Shown here: positions 55,601 to 64,000 of the stretch, piece by piece
How the letters are laid out: each line of letters begins with the position of its first letter
Numbering within the stretch: the stretch's first letter is position 1
Assembly: GCF_000520975.1 (NCBI RefSeq)
Contig: NZ_JACB01000003.1
Coordinates: 186,001 to 250,000, forward strand
Origin: Aquimarina megaterium XH134
GTDB taxonomy: Bacteria; Bacteroidota; Bacteroidia; Flavobacteriales; Flavobacteriaceae
DNA: 64,000 bases
Direction of reading: 5' to 3'
Notes under the pieces: generated by a model
The model's input: the letters and a program-made list of their open reading frames with translations, nothing else
What the model was told of the DNA's origin: nothing
The model's database searches: none
Translations under genes and position numbers: made by a program

Positions 55601-58357
55601 TTGAAATATACTAGCAAGTTACTAGTTCTATTATTTACCGTATCACTAATTACTAAGAGAATACATTCACAATGTAATCTAGGTCTCATCACTATAGAAA
55701 AGTGTGATATGGAAAATATAGACTTCGATGGAGTTAATGGCCCCGACGGGATTATCAATTTGTATAATGAAACGGGTACTACATTAGCAGATGGTACATG
55801 GCGTATAGATCCAAGATTTAGATCAGCTTTTGATGAGGCAACGGGTAATTTGTCTACATGGGCATTAAAAAGAGCAACTACAGTAGCGACTCAAAATGAT
55901 TATTTTTTCGAATTGATGAATGCTGCTACCTGTGGTACAGATCCGGTTAGAACTGCGCGACTAATTCTTGGCCCATTTTCTGGAGTTGCATTACCACCAT
56001 CTGGCCCAAATAATGTAAATGCTCAAGGTTGTGATTTTGATGGCTTTGATTTGTTTAGTGCGTTTGCATTAGATAGTAATACACCCTCTCCACATTTAAA
56101 TGGAGAATGGACATATAACGGATCTAGTCCTAATTTTGGAGGAATTAATGGTTCTGTACTCTTAGTAGATATTCCTTATCAGCCAGGAGTGCCACTAGTA
56201 GATCAGGAGGTCTTTGAATTAACATATACAGTTTTTGGGGTTTCAGGATGTATTGCAGAGCAAACTACAGTGAGAGTGGCAATGGTTAGACAAGTAGATT
56301 CGGGAGAATCAGAACCTACTCATATTTGTGAAGACGATCTTTTGGCCGGAGTATATGATGCCGATATAGATTTAACTAATGATCTGTATTTATTAGGAGA
56401 AGATATTGAAGGAATCTGGTTGCCAGAACCCACAGGACAAATTGAGAATTCGCAGGACTCTATGGTTAATTTGAGAGCGATTTATGACAACCTTATTAGT
56501 GGTAATAATTTACGATTTGGAAGAGAGCAATTTGATTTTGTTTATAGTGTAGAGCAACGTTCTGCGGTGTGTGATGATAAAACTACAAAAGTAAGTTTTG
56601 TGCTCTATGAACAGCTAAGGCCATTTAATCAAAAAGACCCTCCTTTTCAAATATGTAATAATATTCCAGGAACGATAGATTTATATGATTTGTTAGAATT
56701 TACTACAGAAAATGGCATACCATTCGAATATTTTAGTGATAGAAGCACGAATTGGCGTTTAGTTTCTGGTGCATCAGATTTAGGGCTACATGTTTTATCA
56801 CCTCCTGATCCATTAAAACCTTATACACACAGAGGAACTGTAAATACCTTTGGTGCAGATCCAGGCACTTATATTTTTGAATATGCGGTGAGTCCTAATA
56901 TAAATAGCGATCCCAGTTCTTTTTGTGATCCCTATGAGACTGATGTAATGGCAGATTTTTATTGTGAACACCCTTGTAATATTATGACCGCCAGAGTAGA
57001 AGTTCAAATATTTGGATTTGACTATGCAGGAGAAGATACAAAAGATATCAATTTATGCGAATCTCAAGGGCAGGTAGATCTTAGAAGCTTATTAAGAACT
57101 AATGGTAATACAATAGCAACTACAGGAGTTTGGACAAACACAGCAGGAGATGTAATTGATAATACATTTGTTTTTCCGAATAGCAGTACTTCACAAACAT
57201 TTACATTTACGTATTCAACAAATACAGTAAATGGATGTGTTGATAGTGCAGATTTAATATTTACAATTAACAAATTATCTAATGCAGGAGAAGATGCAAG
57301 CGCAACACTCTGCTCAGATGATTTAACGATAACTCTTTTTGATCTTTTGGGAGGCAATCCAAGTACAACAGGAACCTGGGCAGGCCCTTTTGGATATACA
57401 TCACCAGATCATTTAGGTGTTTTTGATTCAAGTAATGTTTTATTACCGGTTTTGGGAGCAGGTGATTATATATATGTAGTGCCGGGTAATGCGGGGTGTT
57501 CTGCATCAGATCAATCTACAGTAACTATTACCATTGTAGAACCGGTAGAAATTGGCAATGATCGAAGTGAAACTTTCTGTAAAATCGATGGTAGGGTTAA
57601 CTTATATTCACTTTTAGATAGAGATACTCCACGTACTGGAGTTTTTGAAGATACTGATAATACAGGTGCATTAAGCGTAGATGGAGTAGTAGAGTTTGAG
57701 ACATTAACAAACAATATTTATAATTTCAGATATATAATAGCAAATACGCTGCCTTGTGACCAGTCTTCTTTAAATGTAGCCATACAAATTGTGGATTTAC
57801 CAATCCCTAATGTACCCCCTCAGGAATTTTGTATTCTTGATGCCGCCAGATTAGAAGATATTGAAGTTGATGTTCTAAACTATAACTGGTATACTACTTT
57901 AGAAAGTGAAATTCCTATTATTGATAACCCTTTACTTTTTGATAATCAGGTATATTATATTGCTGCAATTGATGCAAATAATTGTGAATCCGAACGTCTT
58001 GAAGTTCCGATAAATATACTAAATACCGGAGAGAGGTTTGCCAATGGAGAATTGTGTACTCTTGATTTTCAGGATGGAGTATCACCAAACGGTGATAGTC
58101 AGAATGATACTTTTGATTTGTTGATAGAAGAGGTATATAATATCCCAGAAGCATTTCCCGATTTTGATTTGAAAATATATAATAGATATGGTAGTCTTGT
58201 CTATGAAGGAAATATTAATACAGAAGAATTTAGAGGAGAAAGCAATGTATCAGTACAGTTAGGAGACGATCTTCCTTCGGGAACATACTTTTATGTTTTT
58301 GTTCCAAATTTTGAAAATAATTTACCAATACAAGGGAGTTTTTACCTAAGCAGATAA
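55601..58357 (+). CDS. T9SS type B cargo (gliding motility-associated C-terminal domain protein)
   Basis: 918 residues from a TTG start, needed to keep the signal peptide (LKYTSKLLVLLFTVSLITK...). The middle holds repeated sequences such as SNAGEDASATLCSDDLTITL and GEDTKDINLCESQGQVDLRS, adhesin-like bacterial Ig/SprB-type repeats. The last about 92 residues (from 826, VSPNGDSQNDTFDL to GTYFYVFV) are the CHU_C type B sorting domain, used with a PorP/SprF partner, which is the next gene. It is probably a surface adhesin. Confidence 0.9.
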   Translation: MKYTSKLLVLLFTVSLITKRIHSQCNLGLITIEKCDMENIDFDGVNGPDGIINLYNETGTTLADGTWRIDPRFRSAFDEATGNLSTWALKRATTVATQNDYFFELMNAATCGTDPVRTARLILGPFSGVALPPSGPNNVNAQGCDFDGFDLFSAFALDSNTPSPHLNGEWTYNGSSPNFGGINGSVLLVDIPYQPGVPLVDQEVFELTYTVFGVSGCIAEQTTVRVAMVRQVDSGESEPTHICEDDLLAGVYDADIDLTNDLYLLGEDIEGIWLPEPTGQIENSQDSMVNLRAIYDNLISGNNLRFGREQFDFVYSVEQRSAVCDDKTTKVSFVLYEQLRPFNQKDPPFQICNNIPGTIDLYDLLEFTTENGIPFEYFSDRSTNWRLVSGASDLGLHVLSPPDPLKPYTHRGTVNTFGADPGTYIFEYAVSPNINSDPSSFCDPYETDVMADFYCEHPCNIMTARVEVQIFGFDYAGEDTKDINLCESQGQVDLRSLLRTNGNTIATTGVWTNTAGDVIDNTFVFPNSSTSQTFTFTYSTNTVNGCVDSADLIFTINKLSNAGEDASATLCSDDLTITLFDLLGGNPSTTGTWAGPFGYTSPDHLGVFDSSNVLLPVLGAGDYIYVVPGNAGCSASDQSTVTITIVEPVEIGNDRSETFCKIDGRVNLYSLLDRDTPRTGVFEDTDNTGALSVDGVVEFETLTNNIYNFRYIIANTLPCDQSSLNVAIQIVDLPIPNVPPQEFCILDAARLEDIEVDVLNYNWYTTLESEIPIIDNPLLFDNQVYYIAAIDANNCESERLEVPINILNTGERFANGELCTLDFQDGVSPNGDSQNDTFDLLIEEVYNIPEAFPDFDLKIYNRYGSLVYEGNINTEEFRGESNVSVQLGDDLPSGTYFYVFVPNFENNLPIQGSFYLSR

Positions 58358-58361
58358 ACCA

Positions 58362-59279
58362 ATGAAATTGAAGTTAGTTTTTATAATGTCAATAATTTTC
58401 TGCTCGATGGTCTATGCCCAGCAGGAGCCACAATATTCTCAATATATGTATAATATGAGTACGGTTAATCCCGCATATGCTACAGGTCAAAGTGGTCTGA
58501 TTTCGACCGGGTTATTATACAGAAGACAATGGACAGGGATTGAAGGAGCCCCTCAAACAGCCAATATATTTGCTAATATTCCTATGAGTGAAAAAATTGA
58601 GCTAAGTGTAAATTACGTAAATGATAGGATAGGAGACGCTATCCCAGTTAATAATGATTATATAAACGTTGATTTTGCGTATATCACAAAGATTTCTGAT
58701 CAAACTCGATTATCATACGGATTGAAAGCAGGTATTAATAATTTTAAAATTGATCCTTCTGGTTCTGATGTCGCTAACGATCCTGCATTTGCAGATAATA
58801 CATCAACCACACAATTAAATATTGGAGCTGGTTTGTATTTGTTTACTAATAATTTTTATGCAGGTATATCTTCCCCTAATTTACTTCCTAGTGATATTGA
58901 TATCGATGGTATTGGTGTTGCGCAAACAAAGACACATATATATGGAATTGCTGGCTATGTTTTTGACTTTGTTGATGAAGTGAAATTAAAACCTTCGATG
59001 GTTATTAAGCAGGTTTTAGATTCTCCTTTAACCTTTGATCTTTCACTAAACTCTTTGATTTATGATAAGTTCGAATTAGGAATATCTTATAGGTATACAG
59101 ACTCTTTTATTGCTTTGGCAGGCTTTAATATTACAAAAAACCTAAAAGTTGGATATTCTTATGATTTTAGTGTTAGTGACTTAAGCGGTTATAATAATGG
59201 AAGTCATGAAATTGTAATACTGTTTAATTTTGACCTTCTTAAGTTTAGTAATAAATATTCCTCTCCAAGATTTTTCTAG
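58362..59279 (+). CDS. PorP/SprF family outer membrane protein
   Basis: 305 residues with signal peptide (ending YAQQEPQYSQ) and a 14-stranded beta barrel expected. Landmarks are PQYSQYMYNMSTVNPAYATGQ, LLYRRQWTGIEGAPQTA, and GISYRYTDSFIALAGFNITKNLKVGYSYDF. In T9SS bacteria these proteins anchor or export the type B cargo encoded directly upstream, here 4 bp away. I do not use sprF itself because paralogues are many. Confidence 0.93.
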   Translation: MKLKLVFIMSIIFCSMVYAQQEPQYSQYMYNMSTVNPAYATGQSGLISTGLLYRRQWTGIEGAPQTANIFANIPMSEKIELSVNYVNDRIGDAIPVNNDYINVDFAYITKISDQTRLSYGLKAGINNFKIDPSGSDVANDPAFADNTSTTQLNIGAGLYLFTNNFYAGISSPNLLPSDIDIDGIGVAQTKTHIYGIAGYVFDFVDEVKLKPSMVIKQVLDSPLTFDLSLNSLIYDKFELGISYRYTDSFIALAGFNITKNLKVGYSYDFSVSDLSGYNNGSHEIVILFNFDLLKFSNKYSSPRFF

Positions 59280-61367
59280 ATGATAAAAGCTAAGATATTA
59301 TTGATACTAACTATACTGATTACTCAGTTTACCTTTTCCCAACAAAAAAGCAGAGCAGATCGTTTTTTTGAAAAAGGAGATTATATAAACGCAGCACTGC
59401 AATACGAAGAAGAGTTAAATCAGGAAGGATATACCAAACATATCCTTAAAAATATTACTACCTCATATTATAATACTTTTCAATTTAGGCAAGCGTATCG
59501 ATATTTAAAGGTATTAACTTCTGGTAAATTTTATGATAAGGATAAAACATATGATAATCAGTATAACTTTATGATGTATCAGGTGTTGTCTGCTTTAGGA
59601 GAATATGAAAAATCTGTAGAATATCTCTCTTTGTATAAATCAAATAATACCATAAGAGATTTTAGCGCCTCTGATGCGATTTCTACAATAGAAGATTTTA
59701 AATTGAAAGATGACGATTATACTATAGCAAGTGCTATTTTTAATTCTGAAGCCTCAGAGTTTGGAGCTATTAGGAGAGATAGTATTCTTTATTTTACTAC
59801 CGATAGACGTCCTTATGGTCCTTTGGACAAGAATTATAGATGGACACATCGACCATTTTTGGATATTTATAAAGTGAGAGTAGACAAGGATAATAAACCT
59901 GTTTCCGAAATTGAAATGATTTCCAAAAAAATTAATTCAAAACTTCATGAAGGTAATTTTTGTTTTACCGCAGACGGAAATACAATCTACCTATCTAAAA
60001 GTAATTCTGAAAAAGGAAAAAAGAAATTTGATAGTATTAATAATAATGCTATTCATTTATATAAGGCTACTAAAGTTGATGGTAAATGGGGTGAGCCAGA
60101 GAAATTAGAATTTAATAATGTAAACTATTCTATTGAGCACCCATCATTAAGTGCAGTGGGGGATACATTGTATTTTAGCTCTAATATGCCTGGAGGATAT
60201 GGAGATTTTGATATTTATTTTGTTGCTGTAAATCAGGATGGTACGTATGGCGAGCCAACTAATTTAGGGCCAACAATTAATACCGAGAATCGAGAACAGT
60301 TTCCGTTTATTTCAGAAAAAGGAAATCTATTCTTTTCTTCAAATGGGCATTTAGGATTAGGTATGATGGACATATTTGTTTCAGAATTAAGAAGAGGAGA
60401 ATTTATAAAACCTATTAACCTGGGAGCGCCAATTAATTCTAGCTACGATGATTTTTCTATAACTTATTACAATGAAACAGATGGTTTCTTTGCTTCAAAT
60501 CGAAAAAAAGCAGGAGATGATATTTATACTTTTTCTCAAATTGGAGATATTTTCCCACGAGAGTATAGAGCACGTTTTGAAGTTCGGGATTATGCAACCG
60601 ATAATTATATAGCCAATCCAGATGTTGTCTTGTATAATAATGATAATATAAAGGTATATGAGGGGCAATTAGATTCTATTGCAGCTTTTGATATTAAGAT
60701 ATTTCCTGGGAGATATAACTTTAAAGCTTCTGCAAATAAATATAAAACGAGGACGAAGCCGCTGGTGGTTAAAGAGAAAGAAGAAGAGACCTACATCATT
60801 TATTTAGATAGAGCAAAAGATGCTGTTGTAACAGATGAGAGCGATGATAAAAATAGGACACAGATCAACGATAGTACTAATATTAGTGAGCGTACCCGAA
60901 TCAGTGAATCTAATACAGAACGTAGGAAAGAAGAAATTACCAAAACCAGGCTAAGAGAAATTCTTCTTGCAGATAAAGATGGCCCTCCGGTTATCGAAAG
61001 GAATGGAAAACTATATTTTGATATGCCTCCAATTTATTTTGATTATGATAAATGGAATATACGGGCTGATTCTAAAAAAGTACTGGATAAACTTGCAGTA
61101 AAGTTAGAGCGATATAAAACCGTTTATATTAATATAAGTTCTCATACCGATAGTAGAGGTACAGAATCATATAATCAGATATTATCAGCCAAAAGAGCAG
61201 AATCTACTCGTAATTATCTAGCTTTGGTGGGATATGTAAATGCAAGAAGAATGCAGTTTGTTGGGTTTGGAGAATCTCAACCTTTAATCGACTGTGATAG
61301 TAAGGTGTGTACAGAAGAAGATCATCAAACCAATCGAAGAAGTGAATTCGAAATTGTTAGGTATTAG
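59280..61367 (+). CDS. PorE-like protein: TPR, PD40 propeller, CRD and OmpA-C domains
   Basis: 695 residues. Signal peptide 1-20, TPR-like part about 25-130 (FFEKGDYINAALQYEEEL), beta-propeller PD40 motifs about 165-420 (ILYFTTDRRPYG, TIYLSKSNSEKGKK, TLYFSSNMPGGYGDFDIY), a carboxypeptidase-regulatory-like domain about 430-510 and an OmpA-C domain about 585-695 (YFDYDKWNIRADSKKVLDKL, HTDSRGTESYN, NRRSEFEIV). That order is the PorE layout. It begins at the base after the SprF-like stop, so the two are translationally coupled. Confidence 0.92.
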   Translation: MIKAKILLILTILITQFTFSQQKSRADRFFEKGDYINAALQYEEELNQEGYTKHILKNITTSYYNTFQFRQAYRYLKVLTSGKFYDKDKTYDNQYNFMMYQVLSALGEYEKSVEYLSLYKSNNTIRDFSASDAISTIEDFKLKDDDYTIASAIFNSEASEFGAIRRDSILYFTTDRRPYGPLDKNYRWTHRPFLDIYKVRVDKDNKPVSEIEMISKKINSKLHEGNFCFTADGNTIYLSKSNSEKGKKKFDSINNNAIHLYKATKVDGKWGEPEKLEFNNVNYSIEHPSLSAVGDTLYFSSNMPGGYGDFDIYFVAVNQDGTYGEPTNLGPTINTENREQFPFISEKGNLFFSSNGHLGLGMMDIFVSELRRGEFIKPINLGAPINSSYDDFSITYYNETDGFFASNRKKAGDDIYTFSQIGDIFPREYRARFEVRDYATDNYIANPDVVLYNNDNIKVYEGQLDSIAAFDIKIFPGRYNFKASANKYKTRTKPLVVKEKEEETYIIYLDRAKDAVVTDESDDKNRTQINDSTNISERTRISESNTERRKEEITKTRLREILLADKDGPPVIERNGKLYFDMPPIYFDYDKWNIRADSKKVLDKLAVKLERYKTVYINISSHTDSRGTESYNQILSAKRAESTRNYLALVGYVNARRMQFVGFGESQPLIDCDSKVCTEEDHQTNRRSEFEIVRY

Positions 61368-61393
61368 TAATTTGCTGAAACGCATTATAATCT

Positions 61394-61425
61394 TTTGTTT
61401 TCTAATAAATTTAATTGTACTTTTG
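61394..61425 (+). promoter_or_regulatory. Consensus promoter of rpsA
   Basis: -33 TTTG (61394-61397), 20-bp spacer, -7 TACTTTTG (61418-61425). This is the best match to TTG-N(17-23)-TAnnTTTG in the window. The start would be near 61430, giving a leader of about 110 nt. Confidence 0.8.
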
Positions 61426-61429
61426 CACT

Positions 61430-61459
61430 CCTTTTTAACGGATAAGAGAATTAAAAAGG
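61430..61459 (+). promoter_or_regulatory. 5'-terminal hairpin in the rpsA leader
   Basis: CCTTTTTAA (61430-61438) / TTAAAAAGG (61451-61459), a perfect 9-bp stem with a 12-nt loop CGGATAAGAGAA. It would lie at the 5' end of the mRNA. It may stabilise the transcript or serve S1 autoregulation. Confidence 0.55.
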
Positions 61460-61541
61460 ACATAGTGTAAATTTAATTAATACTTCTGTATAATTTTCGT
61501 CTTGATTCTCAATAATATACAGGATACAAATTTTATCTTCA

Positions 61542-63362
61542 ATGTCTGAAGAAACAAAAAACACAGACGTTCAGGAAGTAGAGAAGAAAGCAGTAGCTGA
61601 AACTCCGCAACAAGCAAACCCTGAACAATTCCTAAAAGATTTTAATTGGCATAACTACGAAGAAGGGATAGATCCTATCGCTGATTCGAAACTTGAAGAA
61701 TTTGAAAAGTTAGTTGCCGAGAATTTTGTAGATACCCTAAATGATGAGGTAGTAGATGGAACAGTAATTAACATCACAGATCGTGATGCTATTATTGATA
61801 TCAATGCCAAAAGTGAAGGTGTTATCTCATTAAACGAATTTCGTTATAACCCAGATCTTAAAGTAGGAGACAAGGTAGAGGTTTTAATTGATGTGCGTGA
61901 AGATGCAACAGGTCAATTAATTTTATCTCACCGTAAAGCTCGTGTAATTAAAGCATGGGATAGAGTAAATGGTGCTCATGATACAGGTGAAATCGTAAAT
62001 GGTTTTGTAAAATGTAGAACCAAAGGTGGTATGATCGTAGATGTATTTGGTATCGAAGCATTCTTACCAGGTTCTCAGATCGATGTGAAGCCAATTCGTG
62101 ATTATGATGCGTATGTAGGAAAAACAATGGAATTTAAAGTGGTAAAAATAAACCACGAATTCAAAAACGTTGTTGTATCGCATAAAGCACTTATCGAAGC
62201 AGATATCGAAGAGCAGAAAAAAGAAATTATTGGTCAATTAGAAAAAGGTCAAGTATTAGAAGGTACTGTTAAGAATGTTACTTCTTACGGTGTATTTGTT
62301 GATCTTGGAGGAGTTGATGGATTAGTTCATATTACAGATCTTTCTTGGTCTAGAATCAATCATCCAAATGAGATCGTTGAACTTGATCAGAAGTTGAATG
62401 TAGTTATCTTAGACTTTGATGAGGCTAAGACTCGTATTCAATTAGGTCTTAAACAATTAAAACCACACCCATGGGAAGCTCTTGATAAAGAACTTAAAGT
62501 AGGTGATAAGGTTAAAGGTAAAGTTGTTGTAATTGCTGATTACGGTGCTTTTATTGAAGTTGAAGAAGGAGTAGAAGGATTAATTCACGTTTCAGAAATG
62601 TCTTGGTCTACACATTTACGTTCTGCACAAGATTTCGTAAAAGTAGGTGATCAGGTAGAAGCAGTAATTCTTACCTTAGATAGAGAAGAGCGTAAAATGT
62701 CTCTTGGTATCAAGCAATTAACTCCAGATCCATGGACAGATATTACGACTAAATATCCTGTTGGATCTAAGCATAATGGTATCGTTCGTAACTTCACTAA
62801 TTTTGGTGTATTCGTAGAATTAGAAGAAGGTATCGATGGTTTAATTTATATCTCAGATCTTTCATGGACTAAGAAAATTAAGCACCCATCAGACTTTACT
62901 AATGTAGGTGATAAACTTGATGTAATTGTTCTTGAGCTTGATGTAGAAGGACGTAAGTTAAGTCTTGGTCATAAGCAAACAGAAGATAATCCTTGGGATA
63001 AATATGAAGGAGAATTTGCTTTAGGAACTAAGCATACTGCAACCATCGGTGAAATTGTAGACAAAGGTGCTACTATAGATTTCAACGAAGATGTTGTTGC
63101 TTTTGTACCTTCTCGTCATCTTGAAAAAGAAGATGGAAGCAAGCTTAAGAAAGGTGATGAGGCAGAGTTCCAAATTATTGAATTCAATAAAGAATTCAAG
63201 AGAGTGGTTGCTTCTCATACAGCTTTATTCAAAGAAGAAGAAGCTAAAATCGTTAAACAAGCTGCGAAGAAAGCTGCTACAGGTTCAGCAGAAAAAACAA
63301 CGCTTGGAGATATCGATGCATTAGCAGATCTTAAAGCTAAGATGGAAAAAGGAGGGAACTAG
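61542..63362 (+). CDS. rpsA: 30S ribosomal protein S1
   Basis: Binds mRNA and recruits it to the 30S subunit; in this phylum with few Shine-Dalgarno sites its role is likely strong. 606 residues with six S1 (OB-fold) domains, starting near 60, 145, 235, 320, 410 and 495. Domains three to five hold the canonical block, e.g. VKNVTSYGVFVDLGGVDGL, VVIADYGAFIEVEEGVEGL and VRNFTNFGVFVELEEGIDGL. The last domain is divergent. The C-terminal tail is Lys/Ala-rich. Confidence 0.96.
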   Translation: MSEETKNTDVQEVEKKAVAETPQQANPEQFLKDFNWHNYEEGIDPIADSKLEEFEKLVAENFVDTLNDEVVDGTVINITDRDAIIDINAKSEGVISLNEFRYNPDLKVGDKVEVLIDVREDATGQLILSHRKARVIKAWDRVNGAHDTGEIVNGFVKCRTKGGMIVDVFGIEAFLPGSQIDVKPIRDYDAYVGKTMEFKVVKINHEFKNVVVSHKALIEADIEEQKKEIIGQLEKGQVLEGTVKNVTSYGVFVDLGGVDGLVHITDLSWSRINHPNEIVELDQKLNVVILDFDEAKTRIQLGLKQLKPHPWEALDKELKVGDKVKGKVVVIADYGAFIEVEEGVEGLIHVSEMSWSTHLRSAQDFVKVGDQVEAVILTLDREERKMSLGIKQLTPDPWTDITTKYPVGSKHNGIVRNFTNFGVFVELEEGIDGLIYISDLSWTKKIKHPSDFTNVGDKLDVIVLELDVEGRKLSLGHKQTEDNPWDKYEGEFALGTKHTATIGEIVDKGATIDFNEDVVAFVPSRHLEKEDGSKLKKGDEAEFQIIEFNKEFKRVVASHTALFKEEEAKIVKQAAKKAATGSAEKTTLGDIDALADLKAKMEKGGN

Positions 63363-63386
63363 TTTCTCAACACTTTTTAATATAAC

Positions 63387-63420
63387 AAAGGCCGTTCGTA
63401 AGAACGGCCTTTTGTTTTTT
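63387..63420 (+). terminator. Terminator after rpsA
   Basis: AAAGGCCGTTC (63387-63397), loop GTAA, GAACGGCCTTT (63402-63412), then TG and T6. Perfect 11-bp stem. Confidence 0.9.
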
Positions 63421-63737
63421 AGAATACACTGTATTCAGGGTTGTTGTGACTCCTGCCTATTTTGAGTTTACTCTATGTAAAATTACAGCTCTACTTTCTT
63501 TAAATATGCTGTGATCGTAATTATACATGGGGTTTTGATATATATCGCAAAAAGAAATAACACGGTTATTGAATCATAATATAATGATATTACTATATGA
63601 TAATGTATTGGTGTGGTTGAATTATGATGTTTTTATATCCCTGAAAAACGGGACGACATTTTCACTATTAGTGGTATAGTACTAAGGATGAAGCTTCCTG
63701 ATATTTGCATTGTAAAAAATCATAAACGTTTTTTAAA
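63421..63737. other. 317-bp gap before the last gene
   Basis: No gene, hairpin or repeat of note seen. It should contain the promoter of the gene at 63738. Confidence 0.55.
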
Positions 63738-64000
63738 ATGAAAAATATAAACAGGGTAATCATATTTACATTAAATTTTTTAATAATCATTCAGGCAAAT
63801 GCCAAAGAAACAAATAGGTTGGCAGTTGTAGCAAATGATAAAGCGATTATAACATCTGTAAAAAAGAATACAGATACTGAACCAAAAAGTAAAAAAACAA
63901 AAAAAGCAGTTGAGAATAAAAGTTTTCATTCTATCAAAAAATGGAAAATAACAATAGAATATACAGATGGTGGTATTATGTCTAAAACTATTGTGGTACA
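63738..64000 (+). CDS. Secreted protein, unknown (N-terminal part, cut by window edge)
   Basis: 87 codons are visible. A signal peptide is clear: MKNINRVIIFTLNFLIIIQA, followed by NAKETN. The mature region is lysine-rich and may be disordered at first (KKNTDTEPKSKKTKK), followed by WKITIEYTDGGIMSK. No family recognised; the rest lies outside the window. Confidence 0.7.
   Translation, partial: MKNINRVIIFTLNFLIIIQANAKETNRLAVVANDKAIITSVKKNTDTEPKSKKTKKAVENKSFHSIKKWKITIEYTDGGIMSKTIVV

Noticed and set aside
1..64000. tRNA, rRNA, CRISPR, phage or IS elements
   Set aside because: None were recognised on either strand. This is a visual reading; a covariance-model search could be decisive.

Overview
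The window is chromosomal DNA from a member of the Bacteroidota, most likely a marine Flavobacteriaceae (Aquimarina-like; the genus cannot be fixed by eye). The evidence is strong AT richness, sparse Shine-Dalgarno sites with several TAnnTTTG promoter boxes, type IX secretion (T9SS) cargo and a PorX regulator, a PorP/SprF-type protein, the fused LpxC-FabZ, bifunctional HisB and HisIE, and a six-domain S1 protein. I see no tRNA, rRNA, IS element, prophage or CRISPR array. Both ends cut genes: uvrA on the left, a secreted protein on the right.

Layout. 1-7.3 kb: start of uvrA, a secreted reprolysin-like metalloprotease with a T9SS tail, an unknown membrane protein, aroB, proline dehydrogenase, a VOC protein and a pentapeptide-repeat protein. 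7.3-12 kb: a MocR-type regulator divergent from two FMN split-barrel proteins, a DUF1272 protein and three GNAT acetyltransferases. 12-18 kb: an orphan TPR histidine kinase, a small membrane protein, alanine dehydrogenase, tsaE and porX. 18-25.5 kb: an HD phosphohydrolase, then the lipid A block lpxD, lpxC/fabZ, lpxA, efp, a second LpxD-like gene, an NTF2-like gene and sucD. 25.5-32 kb: an accessory region with an ECF sigma factor, a TPR-bearing putative anti-sigma factor, two lipoproteins, a membrane-anchored TPR-CHAT (caspase-like) protein and a YiiX-like cysteine hydrolase. 32-47.4 kb: M16 peptidase, fabG, a VWA-like membrane protein, an SPFH protein, diaminopropionate ammonia-lyase, a GNAT/NTF2 fusion, a 1377-residue secreted propeller/FN3/CUB/MAM protein, and an HhH protein with a double-OmpA protein. 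47.5-55.4 kb: a complete histidine operon GDCBHAF(IE). 55.6-61.4 kb: a T9SS type B cargo, a PorP/SprF protein and a PorE-like OmpA protein. 61.4-63.4 kb: rpsA with promoter, leader hairpin and terminator.

Two signals stand out. The his operon is preceded by an unannotated 18-codon leader peptide with four consecutive His codons, followed by a 13-bp terminator and a mutually exclusive antiterminator whose 5' arm starts just past the point a ribosome stalled on the His codons would cover. This is a full transcription attenuator found by reading, and it moves the hisG start downstream. In the accessory region, the same TTTGGGTAACAAA-type motif precedes both the lipoprotein-CHAT pair and the next lipoprotein, which suggests that the adjacent ECF sigma factor controls a small envelope regulon built around a periplasmic CHAT protease. 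Smaller points are a perfect 22-bp palindrome at 31286-31333, a relic of a four-helix-bundle gene inside the his operon, and a small ORF overlapping hisF.
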